This document shows, piece by piece, positions 7,034-15,780 of a stretch of DNA of 64,000 bases (its first letter is position 1; every line of letters begins with the position of its first letter). The notes under the pieces were generated by a model. That model saw only the letters and a program-made list of their open reading frames with translations, searched no databases and was not told the DNA's origin. Position numbers and translations under genes: made by a program. The stretch is from Bacterioplanoides sp. SCSIO 12839 (GTDB taxonomy: Bacteria; Pseudomonadota; Gammaproteobacteria; Pseudomonadales; Oceanobacteraceae): the NCBI RefSeq assembly GCF_024397975.1, contig NZ_CP073745.1, positions 1,638,501 to 1,702,500 of the forward strand, given 5' to 3'.

Positions 7034-9001
7034 ATGAGTTATCAAGTACTTGCCCGTAAATGGAGGCCCCGTTTCTTTGATGAAATGGTCGGGCAGGAAC
7101 ACGTATTACGTGCTTTGATCAACGCCTTAAACGAAGAGCGACTGCATCATGCTTACCTCTTTACCGGAACCCGTGGGGTCGGCAAAACCACCATTGCCCG
7201 GATTCTGGCCAAGTGTCTGAACTGTGAGGAAGGTGTCAGTGCCCGCCCGTGCGGCACTTGTAGCTCCTGTCAGGAAATTGCCGATGGCCGCTTTGTTGAT
7301 CTGATTGAGGTCGATGCGGCATCGCGCACCAAGGTAGAAGACACCCGCGAATTATTAGACAACGTGCAATACGCGCCGACCCGGGGCCGGTTTAAGGTCT
7401 ACCTGATCGACGAAGTGCACATGTTGTCGACCCATAGTTTTAACGCGCTGTTAAAAACCTTAGAAGAACCGCCAGCACACGTTAAATTCCTGCTGGCGAC
7501 CACCGATCCGCAAAAACTGCCAGTGACTATCCTGTCGCGCTGTTTGCAGTTCAGCCTGAAAAATATGACACCGGAGAAAATTGTGTCGTATCTGGCTCAG
7601 GTACTGGATGCCGAAAAGCTGAGCTATGAAGAGCCCGCTTTATGGCAGCTGGGGCGTGCCGCTCAGGGCAGTATGCGTGATGCCCTGTCTCTGACTGATC
7701 AGGCGATTGCCTATGGCGAAGGCCAGGTTGGCGAAGAGCAGGTTAATGCCATGCTGGGCACCATGGATCGTGGGCGATTATTTAAGCTGGCTGAAGTGAT
7801 GGCGCGGGCGAATGCGGCTGAGGTGTTAACCGAAGTCGCGGCGATGGCGGAACACGGCCCGGATTATGACGAAGTATTGCAGGGTTTGCTGGCGATCTGG
7901 CATCGCGCCTCATTAGCGCAGGTGGTGCCGGATGCGATTGATAATACTCAGGGTGACCGCGACGCAATTTTGAAACTGTCGGTTAATATGCAGCCCGAAG
8001 ATCTGCAACTGTATTATCAGATTGCGTTGCAGGGGCGGGGCGATCTGAATCTGGCGCCCGATCCGCGTCAGGGTTTTGAAATGATTCTGCTGCGTATGCT
8101 GGCATTCCGCCCCGCACCTCAGGCACCGGTAGACCTGGATTTAGAAAGTGCACTCAGCGCTGCGCCTGCCATCAATGCCGAGTCTGTCAGCAGTGTCGAG
8201 CCTGCTATCAATGCCGAGCTAGAGGCCGAAAAAAAAAAGCCACTGACGGCTGAGTCTACGTTTGAGGCTACGCTTGACTCTAGGCCTGATACTGAACCCG
8301 AGCCTTTACCGGCTCCTGAGCCAGATATCACGCCTGTTTCTGAAGTTGCTGTTTCTGAAACTGCTGTTTCTGAGTCTGAACCAAAACCAATATCCAGGCC
8401 AGAGCCAGCTATTGAGCAATCAGCTGCTGAACTTTCAACCTCTGAACAGTCAGCGGTAGCAGCGCAGAACCCAGTGGTTGAGGCTCCTAAGCCAGCAGCG
8501 TTGTCGATAGAAGAGCGCTTACAGCAGGCTCAGTATGACGCACCGGCTGCGGTGGAATCCCTACCTGCGCCTAGCGTCAAAGACGTCGCTCCGATAGAAC
8601 CTGATCAACCGCTTGAACCTTTACAGCCACATAACTGGTGGCAATGGGCCGATCGTTTGGCGTTAGCCGGTTTACCCCAGGCGATTGCCCGCAACAGTGC
8701 TTTGATTGATGTGACAGGTGAGCATTACACCTTTGACGTCGACCCCGCTCAGGGAGCACTGTTTAATGATACGCAGGCAAAACGAATTGAAGCGGCGTTG
8801 CAACAACTGATTCCCGGCAGCAGCCTGACTATGGTGCTGCAACCGCCGCGTGGTGAAACCCCGGAACAGCGACGCCAGCGTGAAAAGGCCGAAGCCTTTT
8901 ATGCGGCGAAACAATCGATTGACTCCGACCCGGTGGTCAATCATATCCTTACTGAAATGGGCGGTTATGTGGTGGAAGAAACCATCCGGCCGCTGAGTTA
9001 A
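7034..9001 (+). CDS. dnaX: DNA polymerase III tau/gamma subunit
   Basis: The clamp-loader ATPase. Residues 1-370 are the AAA+ module: P-loop GTRGVGKTT at 45-53, the four-Cys zinc module (Cys61, 64, 73, 76 and 79 region), and DEVH at 126-129. A Pro/Glu/Ala-rich linker follows, then the tau-specific C-terminal domain that binds polymerase alpha and DnaB helicase. At 8229-8238 the frame crosses ten consecutive A residues, described separately, where a shorter gamma form is probably made. Full length is 655 residues, close to the E. coli tau length of 643. It is the first gene of dnaX-ybaB-recR-rnd, probably one operon. Confidence 0.97.
   Translation: MSYQVLARKWRPRFFDEMVGQEHVLRALINALNEERLHHAYLFTGTRGVGKTTIARILAKCLNCEEGVSARPCGTCSSCQEIADGRFVDLIEVDAASRTKVEDTRELLDNVQYAPTRGRFKVYLIDEVHMLSTHSFNALLKTLEEPPAHVKFLLATTDPQKLPVTILSRCLQFSLKNMTPEKIVSYLAQVLDAEKLSYEEPALWQLGRAAQGSMRDALSLTDQAIAYGEGQVGEEQVNAMLGTMDRGRLFKLAEVMARANAAEVLTEVAAMAEHGPDYDEVLQGLLAIWHRASLAQVVPDAIDNTQGDRDAILKLSVNMQPEDLQLYYQIALQGRGDLNLAPDPRQGFEMILLRMLAFRPAPQAPVDLDLESALSAAPAINAESVSSVEPAINAELEAEKKKPLTAESTFEATLDSRPDTEPEPLPAPEPDITPVSEVAVSETAVSESEPKPISRPEPAIEQSAAELSTSEQSAVAAQNPVVEAPKPAALSIEERLQQAQYDAPAAVESLPAPSVKDVAPIEPDQPLEPLQPHNWWQWADRLALAGLPQAIARNSALIDVTGEHYTFDVDPAQGALFNDTQAKRIEAALQQLIPGSSLTMVLQPPRGETPEQRRQREKAEAFYAAKQSIDSDPVVNHILTEMGGYVVEETIRPLS
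8228..8253 (+). promoter_or_regulatory. dnaX slippery site for gamma subunit production
   Basis: The zero frame reads GAA AAA AAA AAG CCA through a run of ten A. A -1 slip (or one extra A in the transcript) gives Lys-Ala-Thr-Asp-Gly and then TGA at 8251-8253, a product of about 406 residues. A +1 slip (or one A lost) gives Ser-His and then TGA at 8244-8246. Both outcomes end the protein right after the ATPase module, as E. coli gamma (431 residues) does. A short GAGTC/GACTC repeat at 8252-8256 and 8276-8280 could form a weak downstream stem. Confidence 0.75.
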
Positions 9002-9028
9002 TTCACTCAACACATACAGGACTGTCTT

Positions 9029-9355
9029 ATGATGAAAGGTGGTATGGGCAACTTGATGAAGCAAGCCCAGAAAATGCAGGAACAATTGCAACAGGCGCAG
9101 GAAAAACTGGCTGAAGCGGAAGTCACCGGCGAGTCCGGCGCTGGCCTGGTTAAAGTCACCATGAATGGTCGCCACGACGTTAAGCGCGTTGAGCTGGACG
9201 ATTCCGTGATGGAAGAAGACAAAGAAATGCTGGAAGACCTGCTGGCAGCTGCGGTTAATGATGCGGTTCGTAAAATTGAGTCCAACAGCCAGGAGCAGAT
9301 GTCAAAAATGACGGCTGGCATGGGTATGCCGCCGGGTATGAAATTCCCATTCTGA
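9029..9355 (+). CDS. ybaB: YbaB/EbfC nucleoid-associated protein
   Basis: A 108-residue YbaB/EbfC protein. It starts with the family [17 protein letters not shown] helix and contains [19 protein letters not shown], the central beta sheet. These dimers bind DNA and influence nucleoid shape and expression. The gene stands between dnaX and recR, its usual place across bacteria, 27 bases after dnaX. An AGGA site precedes the ATG pair at 9029/9032; either could start. A Met/Gly-rich tail ([12 protein letters not shown]) is normal for the family. Confidence 0.95.
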   Translation: MMKGGMGNLMKQAQKMQEQLQQAQEKLAEAEVTGESGAGLVKVTMNGRHDVKRVELDDSVMEEDKEMLEDLLAAAVNDAVRKIESNSQEQMSKMTAGMGMPPGMKFPF

Positions 9356-9366
9356 TTGCTGTTTGA

Positions 9367-9972
9367 ATGTCTGCACCTGACTTTGCTGAACAATTCCGCC
9401 AGCTGGTGGATGCCTTTGATGCGATTCCCGGTGTTGGCCCACAAGCGGCCCGGCGTATGGGGCGTTATGTGCTCAGCCATTCGGGCTCACGAGCGTTGGG
9501 CGAGAGTATTGTTCAGGCCAGAAGCAGCCTGAATCATTGCGCCCAGTGCCGTATGTTTACCACGGAAACTCTGTGTGCTGATTGCAGTGCGGCTGAAACT
9601 TCGGATGCTTTGTTTCCTGGTGTGTTACTCGTGGTTGAACAAGCCGATGAGGCATTGCACTGGCGCGAGCAGGGCTATACAGGCCCGGTGTTTGTATTAC
9701 ACGGAGTGTTATCGCCGGTTGCGGGTGTTGGCCCAACTCAGCTTGGGTTGGCGCAACTCAAGCAGCGTATTGCCGCGTTGCAAAGTCAGACTCTGTGGTT
9801 AGCGTTGCAATCAGATACGGCTAAGGGCGCTGGAGCTGAGCCCTCTGTCGAAGCCCGGGCAACCGAATTGTTTATCCGTCAGATGCTGCCGGATAAGGAC
9901 GTGAGTTTAATGAACGATAACGCCATCACTCAGGCGATTAATGATGCAATTGGGGAAACCGGATGCCGATAG
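9367..9972 (+). CDS. recR: Divergent recombination protein RecR
   Basis: A 201-residue protein at the normal recR position with the normal length. The helix-hairpin-helix (AIPGVGPQAARRMGRYVL) and the four-Cys zinc finger (CAQC...CADC) are intact, and the Toprim part begins VLLVVEQADEAL with LSPVAGVGP. Beyond that it degenerates. The usual NPxxEGEAT becomes PSVEARATELF after an extra Gly/Ala-rich insert, and the Walker-like GLPVGGxLEYxD ending is missing, replaced by VSLMNDNAITQAINDA. It probably still acts with RecF/RecO in loading RecA at gaps, but the Toprim surface differs. Overlaps rnd by 10 bases. Confidence 0.82.
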   Translation: MSAPDFAEQFRQLVDAFDAIPGVGPQAARRMGRYVLSHSGSRALGESIVQARSSLNHCAQCRMFTTETLCADCSAAETSDALFPGVLLVVEQADEALHWREQGYTGPVFVLHGVLSPVAGVGPTQLGLAQLKQRIAALQSQTLWLALQSDTAKGAGAEPSVEARATELFIRQMLPDKDVSLMNDNAITQAINDAIGETGCR

Positions 9973-11120
9973 CTTCCTTTAAGCCAGAGGCTTTTGAATC
10001 ACAATGGATTGATAGCAATTCCGCCCTGGCTGATGTCTGCCAGCAGTGGCTGAGTGAGCCGTATCTGGCGGTGGATACTGAGTTTGTGCGTACCACCACC
10101 TTTTATCCGAAAGCGGGTTTGATTCAGGTAACCAGTAGTCAGGGTGATTTCCTGATTGATCCGCTGGCGATCAGCGATTGGCAGCCGCTTAAGGATGTTT
10201 TTCTGCATCCGCTGGTGGTGAAGGTCTTTCATGCCTGTGCAGAAGATCTGGAAGTCTGCCAGCGCCTGGTAGGCTGTGTGCCTGAGCCTTTGGCGGATTC
10301 ACAGCACGCGGCGGCGTTAGTGGGAAAAGGGGCATCGATGGGCTTTCAGCGCCTGGTGGCCGATGTGCTGAATATTGATCTGCCGAAGGGCGAGACACGT
10401 TCCAACTGGCTGGAGCGACCATTGCGTCCTGAGCAGATACAATATGCCGTGGCGGATGTGCATTACCTGTATCGCATTTACCCGAAGTTGGTGCAGCAGT
10501 TAAAAACACTTGGGCGTGAGTCCTGGCTGGCGGAAGATTGTCAGCGGATGGTAGATCAGGCGAACACACCAGAGAGCTTGTCTGGCTATTTTCGTCGGGT
10601 AAAACTGGCCTGGAAGCTGCGTTCTCAGGAGTTGTTTGTATTGCAGCAACTGGCAGCCTGGCGTGAGCAGCAAGCGCGTGAGCGCGATGTGCCACGTAAT
10701 AAAGTGATTGATGATGCGTCGATGTGGAACATCGCTCGCTTTAAAGTAAAAAATCGCGATCAGCTGATTCGTTCGGGCATGAAGCCCGCCAGTGTGAAAG
10801 CCGATGGTGGCGATATTCTTAAGCTGGTATCTCAGGCGCTGGAACTGGATAAAAGCCACTGGCCCAAGCAGCTTGATCGACCGTTAGGCCCTGAGGCCGG
10901 ACAATGGCTAAAAGAGCTGAAAGTCGTGATTAATGGGCAGGCGGAAACCCTGGAGCTTCCGGCTGAAATTCTGGTGCGCAAAAAACCACTGGAAGCGTTA
11001 TTGCGCTCCGCTTTCCCACACGGCAATGGCGAGCTGCCAGAGTTATTGTGTGGCTGGCGACAAGAAATAATAGGCGAGCGCCTGTTACAAAAACTACAGC
11101 AGCTGGCTGCGGCTGACTGA
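9963..11120 (+). CDS. rnd: Ribonuclease D
   Basis: A 385-residue 3'-5' exoribonuclease for tRNA maturation. The DEDDy catalytic motifs are visible: VDTEFVRTTTFYP (Exo I), HACAEDLEVC (Exo II) and YAVADVHYLY (Exo III, with the Tyr). Two HRDC-like helical regions follow (for instance VLQQLAAWREQQARERDVPRN), as in E. coli RNase D. Its ATG overlaps the end of recR, so translation is probably coupled. The length matches the family. Confidence 0.95.
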   Translation: MPIASFKPEAFESQWIDSNSALADVCQQWLSEPYLAVDTEFVRTTTFYPKAGLIQVTSSQGDFLIDPLAISDWQPLKDVFLHPLVVKVFHACAEDLEVCQRLVGCVPEPLADSQHAAALVGKGASMGFQRLVADVLNIDLPKGETRSNWLERPLRPEQIQYAVADVHYLYRIYPKLVQQLKTLGRESWLAEDCQRMVDQANTPESLSGYFRRVKLAWKLRSQELFVLQQLAAWREQQARERDVPRNKVIDDASMWNIARFKVKNRDQLIRSGMKPASVKADGGDILKLVSQALELDKSHWPKQLDRPLGPEAGQWLKELKVVINGQAETLELPAEILVRKKPLEALLRSAFPHGNGELPELLCGWRQEIIGERLLQKLQQLAAAD

Positions 11121-11158
11121 TTTACTCGTGTGAAAACCGTTAATAGTGCGAAAACCTG

Positions 11159-11455
11159 ATGAATAAAATCCTGTGTGATGTGTATCGCTCACTCAAAAAA
11201 GACGAAGCGTACTTGTACGTTGAGCAGAAGAAAGGCCTGAAAGAATTGCCAGAAGAATTACTGGAAATTTTTGGCCCTGCTGAAAAAACACTGACGCTGA
11301 TTCTCACGGAAGAAAAAAAGCTGGCGCGTGCCGAAGCGACCAAAGTGATGGCGGAAATCGAAGAAAAAGGTTTCTACCTGCAAATGCCGCCGCCGCGCGA
11401 AACCTATATGTTGGATCTGTTCTGCAAGAAAGATAAAAGCGACCATGAGTGCTGA
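11159..11455 (+). CDS. ycgL: YcgL domain protein
   Basis: A 98-residue YcgL-family protein with the typical start CDVYRSLKKDEAYLYV and the MPPPRETYMLDLF motif in the C-terminal half. It is small and cytosolic; its function is not known. In gammaproteobacteria it is usually next to rnd and ycgN, as here. Its end overlaps ycgN by 11 bases, indicating coupled translation. Confidence 0.93.
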   Translation: MNKILCDVYRSLKKDEAYLYVEQKKGLKELPEELLEIFGPAEKTLTLILTEEKKLARAEATKVMAEIEEKGFYLQMPPPRETYMLDLFCKKDKSDHEC

Positions 11456-11885
11456 ACCGTTTTGGCAAACCAAGACGTTAGCTGAAATGACACGCCCCGA
11501 GTGGGAGTCATTGTGCGACGGTTGTGCGTTGTGTTGTTTGCATAAGCTGGAAGACGAAGATACCGGAGAGGTGTATTACACCGATGTTCATTGCCGTTAT
11601 ATGGATACCAGTAACTGCAGCTGTACGGTCTATCTGGAGCGTAATAAAAAAGTCCCTCATTGTGTGTGGCTGACACCGGAGCAGGCAGAAAGCTTTTTCT
11701 GGTTGCCGGAAACCTGCGCTTATCGGCTGTTGGCAGAGAAAAAACCCTTGCCTGAGTGGCACCCATTAATCAGTGGTGATCCTGAGTCGGTTCATAACGC
11801 CGGGATCTCGATTAAGAATAAAGGCATTGCCGATGACCGTATTCCTGAAGAGCAATGGCAGGATCGGATTATCTGGAAAGCCTGA
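11445..11885 (+). CDS. ycgN: YcgN family cysteine-cluster protein
   Basis: A 146-residue protein of the YcgN/YkgJ cysteine-cluster type. The cluster reads CDGCALCCLHK near residue 24, followed by further Cys residues (HCRYMDTSNCSC) and a later PETCAYRLL, consistent with binding a metal or Fe-S centre. Biochemical role unknown. It overlaps ycgL and is the last well-known gene of the rnd-ycgL-ycgN series. Confidence 0.92.
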   Translation: MSAEPFWQTKTLAEMTRPEWESLCDGCALCCLHKLEDEDTGEVYYTDVHCRYMDTSNCSCTVYLERNKKVPHCVWLTPEQAESFFWLPETCAYRLLAEKKPLPEWHPLISGDPESVHNAGISIKNKGIADDRIPEEQWQDRIIWKA

Positions 11886-11904
11886 TGAATAAGGTAACAA
11901 GTTA

Positions 11905-12264
11905 ATGGAAGGAATTGTTGAATTTTCTGGCTTCTGGCTGCTATATCTGGTGTTTGCCTGTATTGGCTTCTGGTGTTGGCGGTGTCTGTTTTTCTGGTTG
12001 AAGCCGGATAGTGACCTGAGGCGTTTTTTTCATATGCTGGGCGCCGTTCTGGTCTTTACGCCGGCGCCAATCAGCGCCGGATCTGTGTATTTTGCGCCAG
12101 CCATGGTCGTCTTTCCATTCACCTTACTGACGTCGTCCCTGGATAATGCCATGTATGCCGCTAACTGGTTTTTAGGTGGTTTGATCGTTGGTGCTGTGGT
12201 TCTGGCTATCGTGCAGTCCGTCCGTTTTGTGCAAAAGCGCAGTGCTACCGCTGCGGAGCAATAA
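11905..12264 (+). CDS. Small hypothetical inner-membrane protein
   Basis: A 119-residue protein with about three hydrophobic segments (roughly residues 7-32, 41-62 and 86-107) and Trp/Cys-rich sequence in the first (FACIGFWCWRCLFFWL). No family recognised. It begins 19 bases after ycgN and ends just before a strong terminator, so it is probably the last gene of that transcript. A GTAACAAG-type upstream sequence is a weak ribosome site. It could be a conserved Oceanospirillales membrane protein; its role is not inferable. Confidence 0.6.
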   Translation: MEGIVEFSGFWLLYLVFACIGFWCWRCLFFWLKPDSDLRRFFHMLGAVLVFTPAPISAGSVYFAPAMVVFPFTLLTSSLDNAMYAANWFLGGLIVGAVVLAIVQSVRFVQKRSATAAEQ

Positions 12265-12294
12265 TCACTTTAATAAAGTGACCAGCCGTTAAAT

Positions 12295-12331
12295 AAAAAG
12301 GCCATAAATTGATCAATTTATGGCCTTTTTT
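12295..12331 (+). terminator. Palindromic intrinsic terminator
   Basis: A perfect 26-base palindrome (GGCCATAAATTGA and its complement) at 12300-12325, preceded by five A and followed by a run of T. It can terminate on either strand. It closes the ycgN-side transcript. Confidence 0.9.
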
Positions 12332-12646
12332 GTTTTGTCTCATTGTTTTTCAGTTAAAAGCCTGTCTGCTTTTTGATCATTTTTTAAATTTCTTGTCGAG
12401 GGGGGGGTTGCTGCAAATAACGGGTCAATCATTTTTTTCCGTACTTTTCTGGCTAACCCTGAATTCTTTGCTAATTTTAATGCAGGAACGTACTGCACTT
12501 CGTCGATTCTGGCGAAACTGCGGCACGAAATTTAACTTGGGGAGGATGATTCCTGTTTGAATGTTGTTTCTGATTTCAGGCAACAAAAACGGGATAGTCG
12601 GGCATCAAAACTGTTCCGCAGTTTCTGATGGATGAGGATTGGAAAT
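12332..12646 (+). other. Intergenic region upstream of the YLATT-like gene
   Basis: Three hundred and fifteen bases without a convincing gene. There is a run of eight G near 12401-12408 and mixed AT-rich sequence; the promoter for the following operon should lie here, but I cannot point to clear -35/-10 boxes. The short open frame covering 12309-12560 starts inside the terminator and looks like chance. Confidence 0.4.
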
Positions 12647-13315
12647 ATGGCAAATCATATCTTTATTCTGGCAACGGTTATGCTGCTTGCAGGTATTTTT
12701 GGGGGACTGGTGAACTATTACCTGTACGGTGATAAAGATCCGGATGCAGCAAGTCTGCCGCGATTTTTAGTGGTAGGTGTGGGCGCATCCTTCCTGGTAC
12801 CGGTTGTTTTGGACATGGTGAACAGTGAGCTGGTGCTTGAAAGCCAGGGTGATCCATCCCGGTTGTTAATTTTCACCGGTTTTTGTTTGATCTCAGCACT
12901 ATTAAGCCGCTTCTTTATCGATAATCTGTCGGATCGTATTCTGACGGAAGCGCAGGTCGCTAAGTCACGCTCAGAAGAAGTGCAGCAGAATCTGCGGGTC
13001 ATTCAGAACGAATTATTACCTCTGATTGATACCGAAACCGAGCAGGATATGTCTTCTGCAGATCCACAGGTTGAAGAAGCCAGTAATGACCTGGATGTGA
13101 CCTCCGCTCAAGTGTTAAAAATTCTGTCCAGTGGTCGTTTTATTTTCCGCTCCCTGGCTGGTGTCTGTCGTGAAGCGAATGAAGAAGAATCTACCATTCT
13201 TAAAACACTGCATGTTCTGACCACCCGTAGTCTGGCTGGCAAAGTCAGTGGTAAAAATGGTGTGCGCTGGCATATTACCGAAAAAGGTCGTCGTGTGCTG
13301 GAAGCTAACCTGTAA
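12647..13315 (+). CDS. Three-TM protein with winged-helix-like tail (YLATT-like)
   Basis: A 222-residue protein. Three N-terminal membrane segments (about 4-26, 41-60 and 73-92) contain AGIFGGLVNYYL and VVGVGASFLVPVVLDM, which match my memory of the YEATS-like-associating three-TM (YLATT) domain. A coiled segment (about 105-135) leads to a C-terminal region (ILKTLHVLTTRSLAGKV...WHITEKGRRVLE) that looks like a winged helix. YLATT proteins are predicted partners of prokaryotic YEATS domains in stress sensing; no YEATS gene is seen here. I chose the ATG at 12647, with GAGGA upstream, over 12632. Confidence 0.65.
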   Translation: MANHIFILATVMLLAGIFGGLVNYYLYGDKDPDAASLPRFLVVGVGASFLVPVVLDMVNSELVLESQGDPSRLLIFTGFCLISALLSRFFIDNLSDRILTEAQVAKSRSEEVQQNLRVIQNELLPLIDTETEQDMSSADPQVEEASNDLDVTSAQVLKILSSGRFIFRSLAGVCREANEEESTILKTLHVLTTRSLAGKVSGKNGVRWHITEKGRRVLEANL

Positions 13316-13366
13316 TTAATCGGTTAGTGCTGTTATTCAAGATAGTTGATACCCCCGGGAGCATTT

Positions 13367-15637
13367 ATGGTTAACTGTCGTTGGCTGTCGGGGGTGAAAT
13401 TTTTTTCACTCCTGCTGTTTTTTTCTGTTTTCCTTCCTTTTCAGGCTCTGGCTGAAGAGTCTAAACCTTCCGATGTCCGGATTATCATTGATATCTCCGG
13501 CAGTATGAAACAAACCGATCCGCAAAACCTGCGGGTTCCGGCACTCAATTTGTTGGTCGAATTATTACCGGATGGCTCACAAGCCGGTGTCTGGACCTTT
13601 GGTCGTTATGTCAATATGTTGGTGCCCTTGTCTGCGGTGGATCAGGGCTGGCGTGATCAGGCAAAAAATAAAGCACAAACCATTAATTCTGTGGGTTTGC
13701 AAACCAACCTCACGGAAGCGCTGGAAAAAGCACAATGGCAAATGGGTGCCGACAGTGGCTTTGATCATAGTGTGATCCTGTTGACCGATGGCAAGCTCGA
13801 CATGACTGAGCAAGGTGCGCCAGCGGATATTAATCGACGTGAAAAACAACGTTTATTAACTCAGGTGTTACCGGGATATATCGCTGCCGGCGCTAAAGTT
13901 CATACCCTGGCACTGTCAGATGCAGCGGATGAAAAAATGCTGCAGCAGATTTCTCTGGAAACGGGTGGTTTATTCTTAAAGGCCAATTCGGCTGATGATT
14001 TATTAAAACTGTTTTTGAAAGCCTTTGATCGTGCGGTTCCTGTTGAGCAGGTTCCGATGACCAATAACCAGTTTGATATTGATGACAGTGTGCAGGAGTT
14101 TACCGCACTGATTTTCCGAAAATCAGATTCCCAGCCAACCACGCTGATTAGCCCGGATGGCGCGCGCATTGATGAAAACAGCAGCCGCAAAAATGATTTG
14201 GTTCGTTGGCATAAAGATCTGAATTTCGATCTGATTACGGTCAAACAGCCACAAGCAGGGCAGTGGGCCGCCGAGGCTGATATTGATCCGGATAACCGGG
14301 TGCAGATCCTGACGGATCTGAAACTCAGAGTAACCGGGTTACCGAACAATATTTTTGCTGGTTATCCAATCAATCTTGAAATGGCGCTGACCGAAAAGGA
14401 TTCGGTGTTAAATGAAAAAACCATTCTGGCGTTAACCGATCTGAGTATTAAGGTAACGGCACCGGATGGTCGTACCGGCAGCAAGTTGTTATCAGATCCT
14501 GAGGTGTTGCCGGATGACGGTATTTTTAGAGAATCCCTGACGCGTTTGTCGCAACGAGGTGAGTATCAGATTGAGGTGTTGGCTGAGGGGCGTACTTTTA
14601 AGCGCAAACAAACGCTGACGGCGATGTTGTCAGAGCCGCTGTCCGTCAGTGTGACGCCAGATTACGATCAGCAGGTACTTAGTATTGCTGTTACGCCAGA
14701 GGTTGAGAATATTGATACAACCTTGTCGCGGATTATTGCCCGTATTACCAGTCCGGATGAAAGTTCAGTGATTCAGTCGATGGAATACAGTACCGAGAAT
14801 AATCAATGGTTGTTATCGCTGTCGGCTGACAAAGGGCCAGGTGATTATGGTGTATTGCTGAATATTCGTGGGGTAACCGATAACGGCAGTACGTTTAAAA
14901 GCAAACCTGAAAATATTGCAGCAACTTTTCCGTTGGTGAAACCGGGCATGGCAATTGAGCCGGAGCCAGCTCTGAAAGCGGGAGAGTCTTCCGCGTCGGG
15001 TGAAATGGAACCATCCGCTGATGCGAAGCCAGCAACTGAGTCAGAAACGAATCCTGAGGCGGTTGCGGAACCGTCGGTTGAGCCAGCAGCTGAGCCTGAG
15101 CCAGTTGCTGAACCCGCAGTGCAACCAGAACCAGAATCCGAGCCTCAGTCAGAGCCTGAGCCTGCAGTAGCCCCTGACCTGGCCGCGAAGTTTGAGGAGC
15201 AGCAGGAAAGTACCGACGATGAAGCCCCGGTCGAAGAGGAAGGTATTGCCTGGTGGGTTTATCTGCTGTTAGCACTGGGCAATCTGGCTGTGTTTGGTGG
15301 TGTGGGGTATTGGTGGTTTATCAAGCGTAAGGCCAATAGTGCTGATAATGACGTAGCCAAAGGTGCGGATGAAGCGCGTTTGCCGCCGGACCTGGAAACG
15401 CCGGAGTTTGATGAGTCTGAACTGGATGGGGACTTTGATGCCTTCAGTGATGATTCTGAAGAAGAAATTGCTTCACCATCACCAGGTGCGACCGCAGGGC
15501 CGGGTGGTGATGAAGGTTTAGGTCTGGATGATGATTTTGCCATTGATCCGGATGACGGTGACGGCGCGGCGGATGAAAGCTGGGGCGAATTTGACGATCC
15601 ATTTGAGGATGATGAAAAAAAACAAAGTGATAGCTAA
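13367..15637 (+). CDS. Membrane-anchored VWA-domain protein (TIGR03503-like)
   Basis: A 756-residue protein. It has a signal peptide (cut near ALA-EES, residue 29), a von Willebrand factor A domain with the metal site D42-x-S44-x-S46 (DISGSM), and beta-sandwich-like regions to about residue 530. A long Pro/Glu/Ala spacer follows, then one TM helix (about 629-651) and a very acidic cytoplasmic tail. The bulk is periplasmic. The architecture fits the uncharacterised gammaproteobacterial family TIGR03503. The ATG at 13367 follows a GGGAG site; the frame is open to a TTG further upstream, which I rejected. It is followed by MoxR and a second VWA gene. Confidence 0.8.
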   Translation: MVNCRWLSGVKFFSLLLFFSVFLPFQALAEESKPSDVRIIIDISGSMKQTDPQNLRVPALNLLVELLPDGSQAGVWTFGRYVNMLVPLSAVDQGWRDQAKNKAQTINSVGLQTNLTEALEKAQWQMGADSGFDHSVILLTDGKLDMTEQGAPADINRREKQRLLTQVLPGYIAAGAKVHTLALSDAADEKMLQQISLETGGLFLKANSADDLLKLFLKAFDRAVPVEQVPMTNNQFDIDDSVQEFTALIFRKSDSQPTTLISPDGARIDENSSRKNDLVRWHKDLNFDLITVKQPQAGQWAAEADIDPDNRVQILTDLKLRVTGLPNNIFAGYPINLEMALTEKDSVLNEKTILALTDLSIKVTAPDGRTGSKLLSDPEVLPDDGIFRESLTRLSQRGEYQIEVLAEGRTFKRKQTLTAMLSEPLSVSVTPDYDQQVLSIAVTPEVENIDTTLSRIIARITSPDESSVIQSMEYSTENNQWLLSLSADKGPGDYGVLLNIRGVTDNGSTFKSKPENIAATFPLVKPGMAIEPEPALKAGESSASGEMEPSADAKPATESETNPEAVAEPSVEPAAEPEPVAEPAVQPEPESEPQSEPEPAVAPDLAAKFEEQQESTDDEAPVEEEGIAWWVYLLLALGNLAVFGGVGYWWFIKRKANSADNDVAKGADEARLPPDLETPEFDESELDGDFDAFSDDSEEEIASPSPGATAGPGGDEGLGLDDDFAIDPDDGDGAADESWGEFDDPFEDDEKKQSDS

Positions 15638-15780
15638 AGACTCTTGGCTGACCTTGCTGGTCAGTCTTTCAGGGAGAGTAAATGCGGGGCTCTGTTAAAG
15701 AGCCTTGCTGATCCATACCAGCCTCCTTATACTTCTGGCGTATTTCGTTGAATAAATTGTCACTAAGCCAGAGGTCTTTT

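Noticed and set aside
12309-12560. 83-residue open frame after the ycgN-side terminator
   Set aside because: It begins inside the terminator hairpin and lacks a ribosome site and codon pattern.
15648-15704. Two small hairpins between the VWA and MoxR genes as terminators
   Set aside because: CTGACC/GGTCAG and GGCTCT/AGAGCC are real dyads but have no T-run, and the genes probably share a transcript.
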